Origin: Acidobacteriota bacterium
GTDB lineage: Bacteria > Acidobacteriota > Terriglobia > Bryobacterales > Bryobacteraceae
Assembly (NCBI GenBank): GCA_026394095.1
Contig: JAPKYY010000356.1
Coordinates: 1-5,308 of the forward strand
Length of the DNA: 5,308 nt
Reading direction: 5' to 3'
The position numbers were made by a program, and so were the translations under genes. Shown here in pieces: positions 1 to 5,308 of the stretch (its first letter is position 1; every line of letters starts with the position of its first letter). The notes below the pieces were generated by a model. That model did not search any database and had not been told where the DNA came from. It was given only the letters and a program-made list of their open reading frames with translations.

Positions 1-373
1 GCTTCTGGCGTTTCATCAAGCCCATCGCCGCCTGCGCGCACAAAAAAGCCCCCGTCAGATTCACATTCACCACCGCCATCCACTGCTCGAAGGTCAGCTC
101 ATCCATCGGGATCCCGGGCGCACCCATCCCTGCATTGTTGAACAACACATCGATGCGCCCGAAGCGATCCTCAATGCGGCCAAACAAAGCCTTCACTTCT
201 TCCGGCTTCGTGACATCGGTAGGCACTGCCATCATTCCGGTGCCAGCCGCCGTCTCCTCTAAAGCCGAGGCCCGCCGACCAGCCAGCACTACCTGATAGC
301 CAGCCCCATCCAAAGCCTTCGCCACGGCCCGGCCAATGCCAGAACCCGCACCAGTAACCAATGCGATCTTCAT
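1..373 (-). CDS. SDR family oxidoreductase, N-terminal part (3' end outside window)
   Basis: This is the N-terminal 124 residues of a classical short-chain dehydrogenase/reductase, a cytoplasmic NAD(P)-dependent oxidoreductase; the rest lies beyond base 1. It opens with a beta strand and the Rossmann cofactor motif TGAGSGIG at residues 7-14. An AGRR stretch follows at 31-34, where a basic pair after the second strand often favours NADP(H). Then come the conserved D53-V54 and the NNAG motif at 79-82. The catalytic Ser-Tyr-Lys region is outside the window, so activity and substrate cannot be judged. The start is well supported: a GGAGG Shine-Dalgarno lies 7 bases before the ATG, and that ATG overlaps the TGA of the upstream rhodanese gene as ATGA, implying translational coupling. 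A 3-oxoacyl-ACP-reductase-like or sugar/alcohol dehydrogenase role is possible. The family call is secure; the substrate is unknown. Confidence 0.93.
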   Translation of the reverse strand, partial: MKIALVTGAGSGIGRAVAKALDGAGYQVVLAGRRASALEETAAGTGMMAVPTDVTKPEEVKALFGRIEDRFGRIDVLFNNAGMGAPGIPMDELTFEQWMAVVNVNLTGAFLCAQAAMGLMKRQK

Positions 374-1209
374 TGCTGCACCTCCACTGGCAATTCGGTC
401 CGTCGTGACCAGTCTTCATAAGACCCGTCATAAAGCCGCACATCCTTACCAGCAAGCCGCGCACTAAAGTAAACCACCGTAGCCTGCATCCCGATATGGC
501 AGTAAGTCACAATCGGCTTGTCTCCCAACTTACTTGCCAACTCGGCGGCAGGCAGAAACTCCAGCCCCGGCGTCATCAGGGTAGGGAAGGGTACATTCCG
601 CGCCCCCGGAATATGCCCGGCCCGGGGCATGTTCCCGGCATTCTTACCCGTATAGAACTCATCGAGCCGCGCATCAATTAGCGCCAAAGAAGAATCCTTC
701 AAGTGCCCACTCAACCACGCCGCATCCACAACCAACTCCGGCCGCGCCTTCACCGACAAACCAGAAGCCGCAACCACCTGCGGCACCTCCTGCGTCACCG
801 GCAAACCAGCCGCCTTCCACCCCGCCAACCCACCATTCAAAATCGACGCCTTTAGCGACAAATAATCAAACGTAAACCAGATCCGCGTAGCCGACTGCAT
901 CGAAGCATTGCCCGTATAGATCACCACACGAGAATCATTGCTGACCCCCATCTTCATCAGCTTCTCGCGCAACACCTCAACCGGAGGCAACTGCAAGCGA
1001 AGATTGTTTTCTCCGGCAACAGACAAATCTGCCAGCGTCACAAGCTGCGCCCCGGCCACATGTCCGGCCGCATAATCGGCAGCCGCCCCAACATGCAACA
1101 CCACCAAACGAGGGTTCTTCAGTTCTGCCTGCAACTCGGCAGGAGAAACCAGCATCTCTCCTGCCTGGCTGGAAAATGTAAGGGCGAGCATCGCCACTAT
1201 CGTACGCAT
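370..1209 (-). CDS. Exported two-domain rhodanese (thiosulfate / 3-mercaptopyruvate sulfurtransferase family)
   Basis: This 279-residue protein has tandem rhodanese domains, the usual length for the TST/MST family, which moves sulfane sulfur from thiosulfate or mercaptopyruvate to an acceptor such as cyanide or a thiol. Residues 1-16 look like a short Sec signal peptide: R2, hydrophobic IVAMLALTF, then SSQA before GEM, so the mature enzyme is probably periplasmic. The N-terminal domain (about 20-140) has no cysteine and is the non-catalytic repeat. The C-terminal domain (about 155-278) carries DAR at 179-181, [11 protein letters not shown] at 198-208, the active loop YCHIGMQAT with Cys237, and YDGSYEDW at 260-267. 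Cys237 is the only cysteine in the protein. It sits 14 bases after the dioxygenase gene and overlaps the SDR start. GGAGAG abuts the ATG, which is unusually close; a GTG at codon 5 is an alternative, but it would remove the basic n-region. The exact donor is not determined. Confidence 0.9.
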   Translation of the reverse strand: MRTIVAMLALTFSSQAGEMLVSPAELQAELKNPRLVVLHVGAAADYAAGHVAGAQLVTLADLSVAGENNLRLQLPPVEVLREKLMKMGVSNDSRVVIYTGNASMQSATRIWFTFDYLSLKASILNGGLAGWKAAGLPVTQEVPQVVAASGLSVKARPELVVDAAWLSGHLKDSSLALIDARLDEFYTGKNAGNMPRAGHIPGARNVPFPTLMTPGLEFLPAAELASKLGDKPIVTYCHIGMQATVVYFSARLAGKDVRLYDGSYEDWSRRTELPVEVQQ

Positions 1210-1223
1210 CTCTCCATTTGAAC

Positions 1224-2576
1224 CTATTTCTGCACTCGCAGCCGCGCAATCTTCGACGTCCGCACTCCTCCCACACTCGCCTGCAGCGAATAATCACCGT
1301 TGGGCAATTCCGGCACCACAAAGTTGAACTGATACAGTCCCGGGCTCACGAGCCCCGCAAACGCTAAACTCACTTCCTTCGTATCTACCCAGATCCTGGC
1401 TTCATTCGCCAACCTCACAGCTCCTGTGTCAGCAACATCAGAGGCCACCTCTGGCGCAGTCGGCCCAAAACCGGTTCCATAAACCACCAGCGTCGCTCCG
1501 GGTGCTGTAGTTTCCGCCACATACTCATCGGCCAGCGTAAAGAAGGCCGGCTGAAACGTAGCCAGCGGAATACTCACACTTTCTGAAGTGCCAGCTGCAT
1601 TCGTCACAGTAACACTCGCCGACGTCGCATTCGCAACCGTCGGTGCCAGCACATTCAACTGCTTCGGACTCACATAATAAACACTAGCCGCCTTCCCATC
1701 GATCTTCACTGAAACCCCGTCTATTGCCTGTGGCAACTTACCCGCCACAATATCCCCGCTGCCCCAGGTCCGCGTGGTAGTTGCCAGCTTCTCCCCATAA
1801 ATGCTGATCCAAGATCCAGACGCCACCCCCGGCATGTTGCTGGCCGCACTCGCCACACCCGTATAGGAATTGTTCCCCGACATATACACAATCGTTGGCT
1901 TGGCAACCGCACTCGTATCACTCGGCGTGTAGCCCATCACGATGTCAAACTTTACGGCCAATTCCCCAATCGCCGAGCTCGCAATGCTAGACCAGACCGG
2001 CGTAATCGCCGCCTTCTGCGCCGCATCCCGAACGCCATTCAAGAGCCCGTCAGAAGCATTCAGCGCCTCCCCATCCACAAACAATTGCGAAGTAAACCGC
2101 GCCTGCCCGGGAATCGTAATCGCATAGTGAATATGCCGTGTACGGCCCGGATACAAGCCCGGCTTCACCGTTCGAAACAAGTACTTGCCGTCCGATCCGG
2201 TAAGAAACTTGCCATAGCCCTGGAAGTTCGAATCCCGGTTCGCAATCGGGCTGGCCGAGTGAATATAAGCTCCATTGTTGTCGGCCTGCCAGATTTCTAC
2301 CAACGCCCCTCGCACCGGCGATCCACTCTGGTCCAGCACCCGCCCGGTGATCCAGGCAATCGTTCCCACGGCCGGCGTGATCGCATTGTTGATCAAGAGC
2401 AGGTCGTTATCAAGGTCCAGCGGCATCCGGTCTGGATAGTAGGGCCCCAGTGTTAAGGAAGGCGTAAGCGTAAGCGCCTGCGCAAAGGCCCCCTTGGAAT
2501 GCCAGAACAAGCCACCCAAAGAAAGCGCTTTCAGAAAGTGGCGCCGGTCAGAAGTAGATAACGAAGTAATTCTCAT
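1224..2576 (-). CDS. Tat-exported intradiol ring-cleavage dioxygenase-like protein fused to Solibacter-type C-terminal domain
   Basis: This 450-residue protein has three parts (numbering from the ATG). First is a twin-arginine signal: DRRHFLK at 10-16, a hydrophobic stretch, and AFA before QA near 30-34, indicating folded export with metal bound. Second, residues about 40-215 match the intradiol dioxygenase fold of the protocatechuate 3,4-dioxygenase beta subunit: GPYYPDR near 44-50, the IWQADNNGAY strand, and PGLYPGRTRHIHY. All four Fe(III) ligands of the family can be placed: Tyr104, Tyr142, His148 and His150. Third, residues about 244-449 match the Solibacter-type C-terminal domain: a GSWISIYGEKLA motif, YYVSPKQLNVLAP, VVYGTGFGPTAP, and FAGLVSPGLYQFNFVVPE. 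Family enzymes cleave catechols between the hydroxyls; the substrate here is unknown. Upstream lacks a clear Shine-Dalgarno. A GTG codon directly before this ATG (start at 2579) is an equally legal start. The rhodanese gene follows closely and is probably cotranscribed. Confidence 0.88.
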   Translation of the reverse strand: MRITSLSTSDRRHFLKALSLGGLFWHSKGAFAQALTLTPSLTLGPYYPDRMPLDLDNDLLLINNAITPAVGTIAWITGRVLDQSGSPVRGALVEIWQADNNGAYIHSASPIANRDSNFQGYGKFLTGSDGKYLFRTVKPGLYPGRTRHIHYAITIPGQARFTSQLFVDGEALNASDGLLNGVRDAAQKAAITPVWSSIASSAIGELAVKFDIVMGYTPSDTSAVAKPTIVYMSGNNSYTGVASAASNMPGVASGSWISIYGEKLATTTRTWGSGDIVAGKLPQAIDGVSVKIDGKAASVYYVSPKQLNVLAPTVANATSASVTVTNAAGTSESVSIPLATFQPAFFTLADEYVAETTAPGATLVVYGTGFGPTAPEVASDVADTGAVRLANEARIWVDTKEVSLAFAGLVSPGLYQFNFVVPELPNGDYSLQASVGGVRTSKIARLRVQK

Positions 2577-2579
2577 CAC

Positions 2580-2689
2580 AATGATCTAACGCGGCCCACC
2601 GCCAAAAGGCTTCACTCCGAAGCCACCCTTCACACTGTTTAACAAAACCTGGGTGCGCCACCTCCCCCACTTCGCGCCATCTCACCCAC
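2580..2689. other. Intergenic gap between usp and dioxygenase genes
   Basis: This is 110 bases between two leftward genes. It holds one terminator-like hairpin (2604-2624), but I cannot point to a convincing -35/-10 or -24/-12 promoter for the dioxygenase gene. The only other element seen is a short TGTTTAACA near-palindrome around 2636-2644. If the hairpin stops transcription, a promoter for the downstream cluster must lie in this stretch. Confidence 0.5.
2604..2624 (-). terminator. Weak intrinsic terminator-like hairpin after leftward usp gene
   Basis: On the minus strand, GGCTTC and GAAGCC form a perfect 6-bp stem around a GGAGT loop (bases 2608-2624), followed directly by TTTT (2604-2607). 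It lies about 65 bases after the usp stop and 28 bases before the dioxygenase start. The stem is short and the T-run is only four, so it may attenuate rather than stop transcription, or be chance. Confidence 0.35.
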
Positions 2690-3430
2690 CTACACGCTAA
2701 ACACCGCACATGGCGCTTTCCGGATCAGCGTCTGCGCATGGCTCCGAAATCTCCCCATCGCACTCCGCTCCTCGCCCCGTCCGATTACCAACAAATCAGC
2801 CCCAACCGCAGCCGCATGCCGCAGAATCGTCTCCTCAACTTCCCCTGTGACAATTTCACAACTCCCACGATCCCGAACCAATCGGCGCAACTCCACCAGC
2901 GCCCCATCTCCATGGCCCACATGCGCCACCGCAAGCTCTGCCTCAAACCCAACTGCCAGCCGTTCAGCCCAATCCAGAACCTCTTCCGATGCCGGCGACA
3001 GATCCACACAACACAAAATCTTCCCCACCTCATCTGCCGCATTCCCGCTCTGATTCTCAGTCCACACCGGGCAACTCGCCTTATGCAAAACCCGCTCGGT
3101 GATAGATCCAAACAGAAAAGCCTGCAAAGCGCTCCGCCCCCGCGAAGGCATGGCCACAAAGTCGATAGCTTCCTCATCCACCGCCTTCAGGATCTCGCTT
3201 GCCGCATGGCCGCTCCTGACGCGCTTTTCGCATACAACCCCCTCAGCAAATCCAGCCAGAAACAATTCCAGCTCTCGCTCGGCAGCGGCATCGTCGCGCG
3301 AGGATTCCAGCACATGCAACGCCAGCACCTCGGCACCCAGCCTCCGTGCCATCCCAAACACCTCAATCGCCACCTGCGCACAATGCTCTGAAAAATCAAC
3401 CGGGAACAGGATCTTTTGAATACTCTTCAT
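2690..3430 (-). CDS. Universal stress protein, two tandem UspA domains
   Basis: This 246-residue cytoplasmic protein is built of two UspA domains, the usual size for tandem Usp proteins. Domain 1 (about 1-126) begins KILFPVDFSEHC and carries MPSRGRSALQAFLFGS (94-109), followed by TERVLHKASCPVWT. This matches the Usp nucleotide-binding pattern G-x2-G-x9-G-S/T, except that the first glycine is Pro95. Domain 2 (about 136-246) begins KILCCVDLSPAS and ends with ADLLVIGRGEERS, but lacks the later Gly-Ser, so it probably binds nucleotide poorly or not at all. The ATG at 3428-3430 is chosen over an upstream in-frame GTG (3467-3469): AGGTGG sits 6 bases before the ATG, and the extra 13 residues are unlike the family and run through the palindrome. 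It diverges from a paralogous usp gene across a shared regulatory region. Family members support survival under starvation, oxidative or oxygen-limitation stress; the specific role here is inferred. Confidence 0.93.
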   Translation of the reverse strand: MKSIQKILFPVDFSEHCAQVAIEVFGMARRLGAEVLALHVLESSRDDAAAERELELFLAGFAEGVVCEKRVRSGHAASEILKAVDEEAIDFVAMPSRGRSALQAFLFGSITERVLHKASCPVWTENQSGNAADEVGKILCCVDLSPASEEVLDWAERLAVGFEAELAVAHVGHGDGALVELRRLVRDRGSCEIVTGEVEETILRHAAAVGADLLVIGRGEERSAMGRFRSHAQTLIRKAPCAVFSV

Positions 3431-3436
3431 GCTCCA

Positions 3437-3442
3437 CCACCT
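3437..3442 (-). promoter_or_regulatory. Shine-Dalgarno deciding the leftward usp start
   Basis: AGGTGG on the minus strand lies 6 bases before the ATG at 3430 and supports this start over the in-frame GTG at 3469. It would fall upstream of the transcription start predicted from the minus-strand sigma-54 match. Either that promoter is not the one used, or its transcript is nearly leaderless. Confidence 0.6.
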
Positions 3443-3458
3443 GCATCTGGAGTGCCAA
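3442..3458 (-). promoter_or_regulatory. Candidate sigma-54 promoter, leftward, for usp (2690-3430)
   Basis: Read on the minus strand, this is TTGGCAC-TCCAG-ATGCA. The -24 box is perfect, GG and GC are separated by exactly 10 bases as RpoN requires, and the -12 box has one mismatch to TTGCA. The predicted start of transcription, about 12 bases beyond the GC, falls at roughly 3431, next to the ATG. That leaves no room for the Shine-Dalgarno and lowers confidence. The -24 box is the left arm of the palindrome shared with the rightward promoter. Confidence 0.42.
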
Positions 3459-3469
3459 CCGGTTGGCAC
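3452..3469. repeat. Perfect 18-bp palindrome between divergent usp genes
   Basis: GTGCCAACCGGTTGGCAC is self-complementary over all 18 bases, with no spacer, and lies between the divergent starts. Each arm contains TTGGCAC, the sigma-54 -24 consensus, one on each strand and pointing outward. It can be read as two back-to-back RpoN -24 elements or as a dimeric repressor or activator operator; both could hold. The flanking bases (A at 3451 and A at 3470) break the symmetry. Confidence 0.85.
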
Positions 3470-3479
3470 ACAAATTGCT
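3463..3479 (+). promoter_or_regulatory. Sigma-54 (RpoN) promoter for rightward usp-pps
   Basis: TTGGCAC-ACAAA-TTGCT matches the sigma-54 consensus TTGGCAC-N5-TTGCW at every specified base. The invariant GG (3465-3466) and GC (3477-3478) are 10 bases apart, the required helical spacing. Transcription should begin near 3490, giving a very short leader of about 13 bases that still includes the AGGAG Shine-Dalgarno (3492-3496). Sigma-54 promoters need an AAA+ enhancer-binding protein; its site would be expected upstream, inside the leftward usp gene, and I did not identify it. Confidence 0.72.
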
Positions 3480-3491
3480 CTGTTCTTCTAT

Positions 3492-3496
3492 AGGAG
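3492..3496 (+). promoter_or_regulatory. Shine-Dalgarno of rightward usp
   Basis: AGGAG lies 6 bases before the ATG at 3503, the best ribosome site in the divergent region. It falls just downstream of the transcription start predicted from the sigma-54 promoter. Confidence 0.75.
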
Positions 3497-3502
3497 CCAA
3501 TC

Positions 3503-4354
3503 ATGTTACCCGTCCGCCAGATCCTCTTCCCCGTAGACTTCTCACAACCTTGCCGCGACATCGCGCCTTCAGTGATCCAGCTGGCCCATTTCTACAACTG
3601 CCCCATCACGCTCCTCCACGCCTACGAGCTGCCAGTGGCATTCTATGGAGACTTGGGCCCTCTCGACATGGTCATCCCGGCAGACATCCACAGTGCCCAC
3701 GAAACCAAACTCCGCAGCTTCGCAGCCGACTATTTCCCTGGCGAAGCGCACCAGCAAATCGTCCGTCAAGGCAACCCCGCCGAAGTCATCCACGACTTCG
3801 TCAAACACAACGGCACCGATCTTCTGGTGATGCCCACCAGCGGTCGCGGCCCCCTCCGCCGTCTCCTCCTCGGCTCGGTCACCGCCAAAGTCCTCCACGA
3901 CGTCTCTTGCCCGGTCTGGACTGCCGCGCACGCCGGCACTGCCCTCCACTGGCCCATCCGCAACATCCTTTGCGCCGTTAGTCTCGATGAAGAATCAGCG
4001 CCACTTGCCAGGGCCGCCGCAGCCATTGCCAAATCCTTCGGCGCACGCCTCACTCTCTTCCACGCTGCCGGATACCCGCACCCGGCCATCGATGTAGATT
4101 ACGAGCACTACCGCAAACAACTCCTCGACGAAGCCACCCAGAAGCTCCAGGCCATCCGCTGGGACAACCAGATCGAAGCTTCCGTAGTTCTGGTCGAAGG
4201 CAGCGCTGTCATGGCGATTGAAGAGCAGGCCAAAGAACTCAATGCCGACCTCGTCATCGTCGGTCGCGGTCACGCCCAGGGTGCCGTCTCACGCCTCTGG
4301 TCAGACCTCTACGACGTCATCCGCGAATCCCCCTGTCCCGTCCTCAGTATCTAG
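3503..4354 (+). CDS. Universal stress protein, two tandem UspA domains
   Basis: This 283-residue cytoplasmic protein has two UspA domains. Domain 1 (about 1-142) begins QILFPVDFSQPC and has the nucleotide-binding segment MPTSGRGPLRRLLLGS (110-125), followed by VTAKVLHDVSCPVWT. As in the divergent paralogue, proline (Pro111) replaces the first glycine of G-x2-G-x9-G-S/T, while Gly114, Gly124 and Ser125 are kept. Domain 2 (about 152-283) begins RNILCAVSLDEES and ends ADLVIVGRGHAQG, then SPCPVLSI; it lacks the Gly-Ser pair, so it looks nucleotide-binding deficient. It is longer than the 246-residue paralogue mainly because of a fuller loop at 44-70 of domain 1. It is preceded by a consensus sigma-54 promoter and a good AGGAG site, and it is followed after 8 bases by PEP synthase, so the two are almost certainly cotranscribed. 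A stress or energy-limitation role is inferred from the family. Confidence 0.94.
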   Translation: MLPVRQILFPVDFSQPCRDIAPSVIQLAHFYNCPITLLHAYELPVAFYGDLGPLDMVIPADIHSAHETKLRSFAADYFPGEAHQQIVRQGNPAEVIHDFVKHNGTDLLVMPTSGRGPLRRLLLGSVTAKVLHDVSCPVWTAAHAGTALHWPIRNILCAVSLDEESAPLARAAAAIAKSFGARLTLFHAAGYPHPAIDVDYEHYRKQLLDEATQKLQAIRWDNQIEASVVLVEGSAVMAIEEQAKELNADLVIVGRGHAQGAVSRLWSDLYDVIRESPCPVLSI

Positions 4355-4356
4355 GA
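4353..4356 (+). promoter_or_regulatory. Shine-Dalgarno of PEP synthase overlapping usp stop
   Basis: AGGA overlaps the TAG stop of usp (4352-4354) and lies 6 bases before the ATG at 4363. Terminating ribosomes would sit directly on this site, which suggests coupled translation of the two genes. Confidence 0.6.
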
Positions 4357-4362
4357 ACTACC

Positions 4363-5308
4363 ATGCCCAACCTCACGCTCGATTTCGCTGACATCAGTCT
4401 TGCAGACATCCCACGCGTAGGTGGCAAGAATGCCTCCCTCGGCCAGCTCTTCAATCGCCTCAAACCGTTGGGCCTGGGCGTCCTCGATGGCTTCGCCCTC
4501 ACCGCTCAGGCCTATCGTGACTTCCTCGATACCACCGGCCTCAGAGCTCGTCTTGACGCAAAGCTCGCGGGCCTCAAGCCAGAGAACCTTGCAACCCTCG
4601 CTTTGTGTGGTGCCGAGTGCAGACACATGATCCTGGCCGAACCCATTCCACCCTCAATAGCAACAGAGATCCATGACGCCTACAAGCGCCTCATGCACCG
4701 TCTCAATCGCACCGCAGAGATGGCCGTCCGATCTTCTGCAACCGTAGAGGACCTCCCCGATGCCTCCTTCGCCGGCCAGCAGGAAACCTTCCTCAACGTC
4801 TCCGGCGAAGCCGCCCTGCTTGAAGCCATCCGTGCCTGCTTTGCCTCCTGCTTCACAGACCGCGCCATCAGCTACCGCGCCCGTCATAACTACGATCACC
4901 TCTCTGCTGCCGTCTCAGTCGGAGTCCAACCCATGGTCCGCTCAGACAAAGCCACCTCGGGCATTATCTTTACCCTTGATCCGGAATCCGGCTTCCGCGA
5001 TGTCACCGTGGTTGCAGGCTCTTACGGCCTCGGCGAATACATTGTCCAGGGCGTTATCAATCCCGACGAATGGATCGTCTTCAAACCCACCCTGCCCACC
5101 GCCGCCTGCCCCATCATCAGCCGTCGCCTTGGCTCAAAAGAACTTCGCCTCGTCTATGCGCAAGGCCAGCAAACCACCATCCGCGAGGCCGTCCCAATCG
5201 AAGCACGCTCCAGCTTCTGCCTTACCGACGCTGAAGTCCTCACCCTCGCCCGCTGGGCAGGCCAAGTCGAAGCTCACTACTCCGAAGTCAACGGCCATCC
5301 CACACCAA
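4363..5308 (+). CDS. ppsA: Phosphoenolpyruvate synthase (pyruvate, water dikinase), N-terminal part
   Basis: These are the first 315 residues of PEP synthase; family members are about 790 residues, so roughly 40% is present. The enzyme converts pyruvate, ATP and water to PEP, AMP and phosphate, feeding gluconeogenesis from C3 compounds in the cytoplasm. The visible part is the ATP-grasp nucleotide-binding domain. It has VGGKNASLGQLF at 19-30, DGFALTAQAYRDFL at 42-55, the signature VRSSATVEDLPDASFAGQQE at 122-141, FTDRAISYRA at 164-173, SVGVQPMVRSD at 185-195, FTLDPESGFRDV at 203-214 and SYGLGEYIVQGVINPDEW at 220-237. The window ends at GHPTP, just before the MDIEWA-like segment. The phosphohistidine swivelling domain and the pyruvate-binding barrel lie outside. 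The VGGKNASLG start and these motifs favour PEP synthase over pyruvate phosphate dikinase. It follows usp by 8 bases and is presumably under the same promoter. No disruption is seen. Confidence 0.94.
   Translation, partial: MPNLTLDFADISLADIPRVGGKNASLGQLFNRLKPLGLGVLDGFALTAQAYRDFLDTTGLRARLDAKLAGLKPENLATLALCGAECRHMILAEPIPPSIATEIHDAYKRLMHRLNRTAEMAVRSSATVEDLPDASFAGQQETFLNVSGEAALLEAIRACFASCFTDRAISYRARHNYDHLSAAVSVGVQPMVRSDKATSGIIFTLDPESGFRDVTVVAGSYGLGEYIVQGVINPDEWIVFKPTLPTAACPIISRRLGSKELRLVYAQGQQTTIREAVPIEARSSFCLTDAEVLTLARWAGQVEAHYSEVNGHPTP

Noticed and set aside
613..630. Inverted repeat ATGCCC / GGGCAT inside the rhodanese gene
   Set aside because: The 6-bp stem lies inside the conserved coding segment for [11 protein letters not shown]. 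In GC-rich coding DNA this is expected by chance.
2586..2690. Minus-strand open frame in the gap ending in a glycine-rich tail, VKGGFGVKPFGGGPR then stop
   Set aside because: It could be the tail of a small protein or gene remnant, but it has no convincing start or ribosome site, its upstream part is Trp/Arg-rich, and part of it doubles as the hairpin. Not supported as a gene.
2738..3391. Long plus-strand open frame (217 codons) opposite the leftward usp gene
   Set aside because: It lies antisense to a well-supported Usp coding sequence. Its translation is rich in Pro, Arg, His and Ser without domain motifs, as expected from a GC-rich antisense shadow.
3431..3469. Longer leftward usp starting at GTG 3469 (13 extra residues)
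   Set aside because: The added residues (Trp/Arg-rich) do not fit the Usp family, the ATG at 3430 has a good AGGTGG site, and the extension would overlap the palindrome.
3346..3981. Plus-strand open frame of 211 codons crossing the divergent region into the second usp
   Set aside because: It is out of frame with the true usp, its translation is low-complexity Pro/Arg/His, and it would span the promoter and palindrome.
4363..5308. Pyruvate phosphate dikinase as an alternative to PEP synthase
   Set aside because: The VGGKNASLG start and the VRSSATVEDLPDAS and FTLDPESGF signatures are of the PEP synthase type.

Overview
The window looks like the chromosome of an Acidobacteriota member, most likely from the Solibacter/Bryobacter group. 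The main reason is the C-terminal half of the gene at 1224-2576. It reads as the Solibacter-type C-terminal domain (TIGR03437 as I recall it), a paralogous secreted-protein domain typical of Solibacter-like Acidobacteria. High GC, Tat-exported proteins and divergent universal stress genes fit this. The assignment comes from pattern recognition only; no search was run.

Layout: four genes run leftward (minus strand) and two run rightward, diverging from a 72-bp intergenic region at 3431-3502. Leftward, in transcription order, are a tandem-domain universal stress protein (3430-2690), a 110-113 bp gap with a weak terminator-like hairpin, an exported intradiol-dioxygenase/Solibacter-domain fusion (2576-1224), a 14-base gap, an exported two-domain rhodanese (1209-370), and an SDR oxidoreductase (373 to beyond base 1). 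The last two overlap by an ATGA junction. Rightward are a second tandem-domain universal stress protein (3503-4354) and, 8 bases after its stop, the N-terminal 40% of phosphoenolpyruvate synthase (4363 to beyond the end). No stretch of more than 300 bases lacks a gene, and I saw no tRNA, rRNA, CRISPR array or insertion sequence.

The most striking regulatory feature is in the divergent region. A perfect 18-bp palindrome (3452-3469) carries a sigma-54 -24 half on each strand. On the plus strand it continues into a full-consensus sigma-54 promoter, TTGGCAC-N5-TTGCT, with exact GG-to-GC spacing, followed by a good Shine-Dalgarno and the usp start. On the minus strand it continues into a one-mismatch sigma-54 match pointing at the other usp gene, although its predicted transcript would begin almost at the start codon. 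I infer that the two universal stress proteins, and PEP synthase with the right-hand one, may be switched together by RpoN and an activator under energy, nitrogen or oxygen stress. The leftward dioxygenase-rhodanese-SDR group looks like a separate cluster. Its first two products are predicted to be exported and the SDR to be cytoplasmic; its substrate cannot be read from the sequence.
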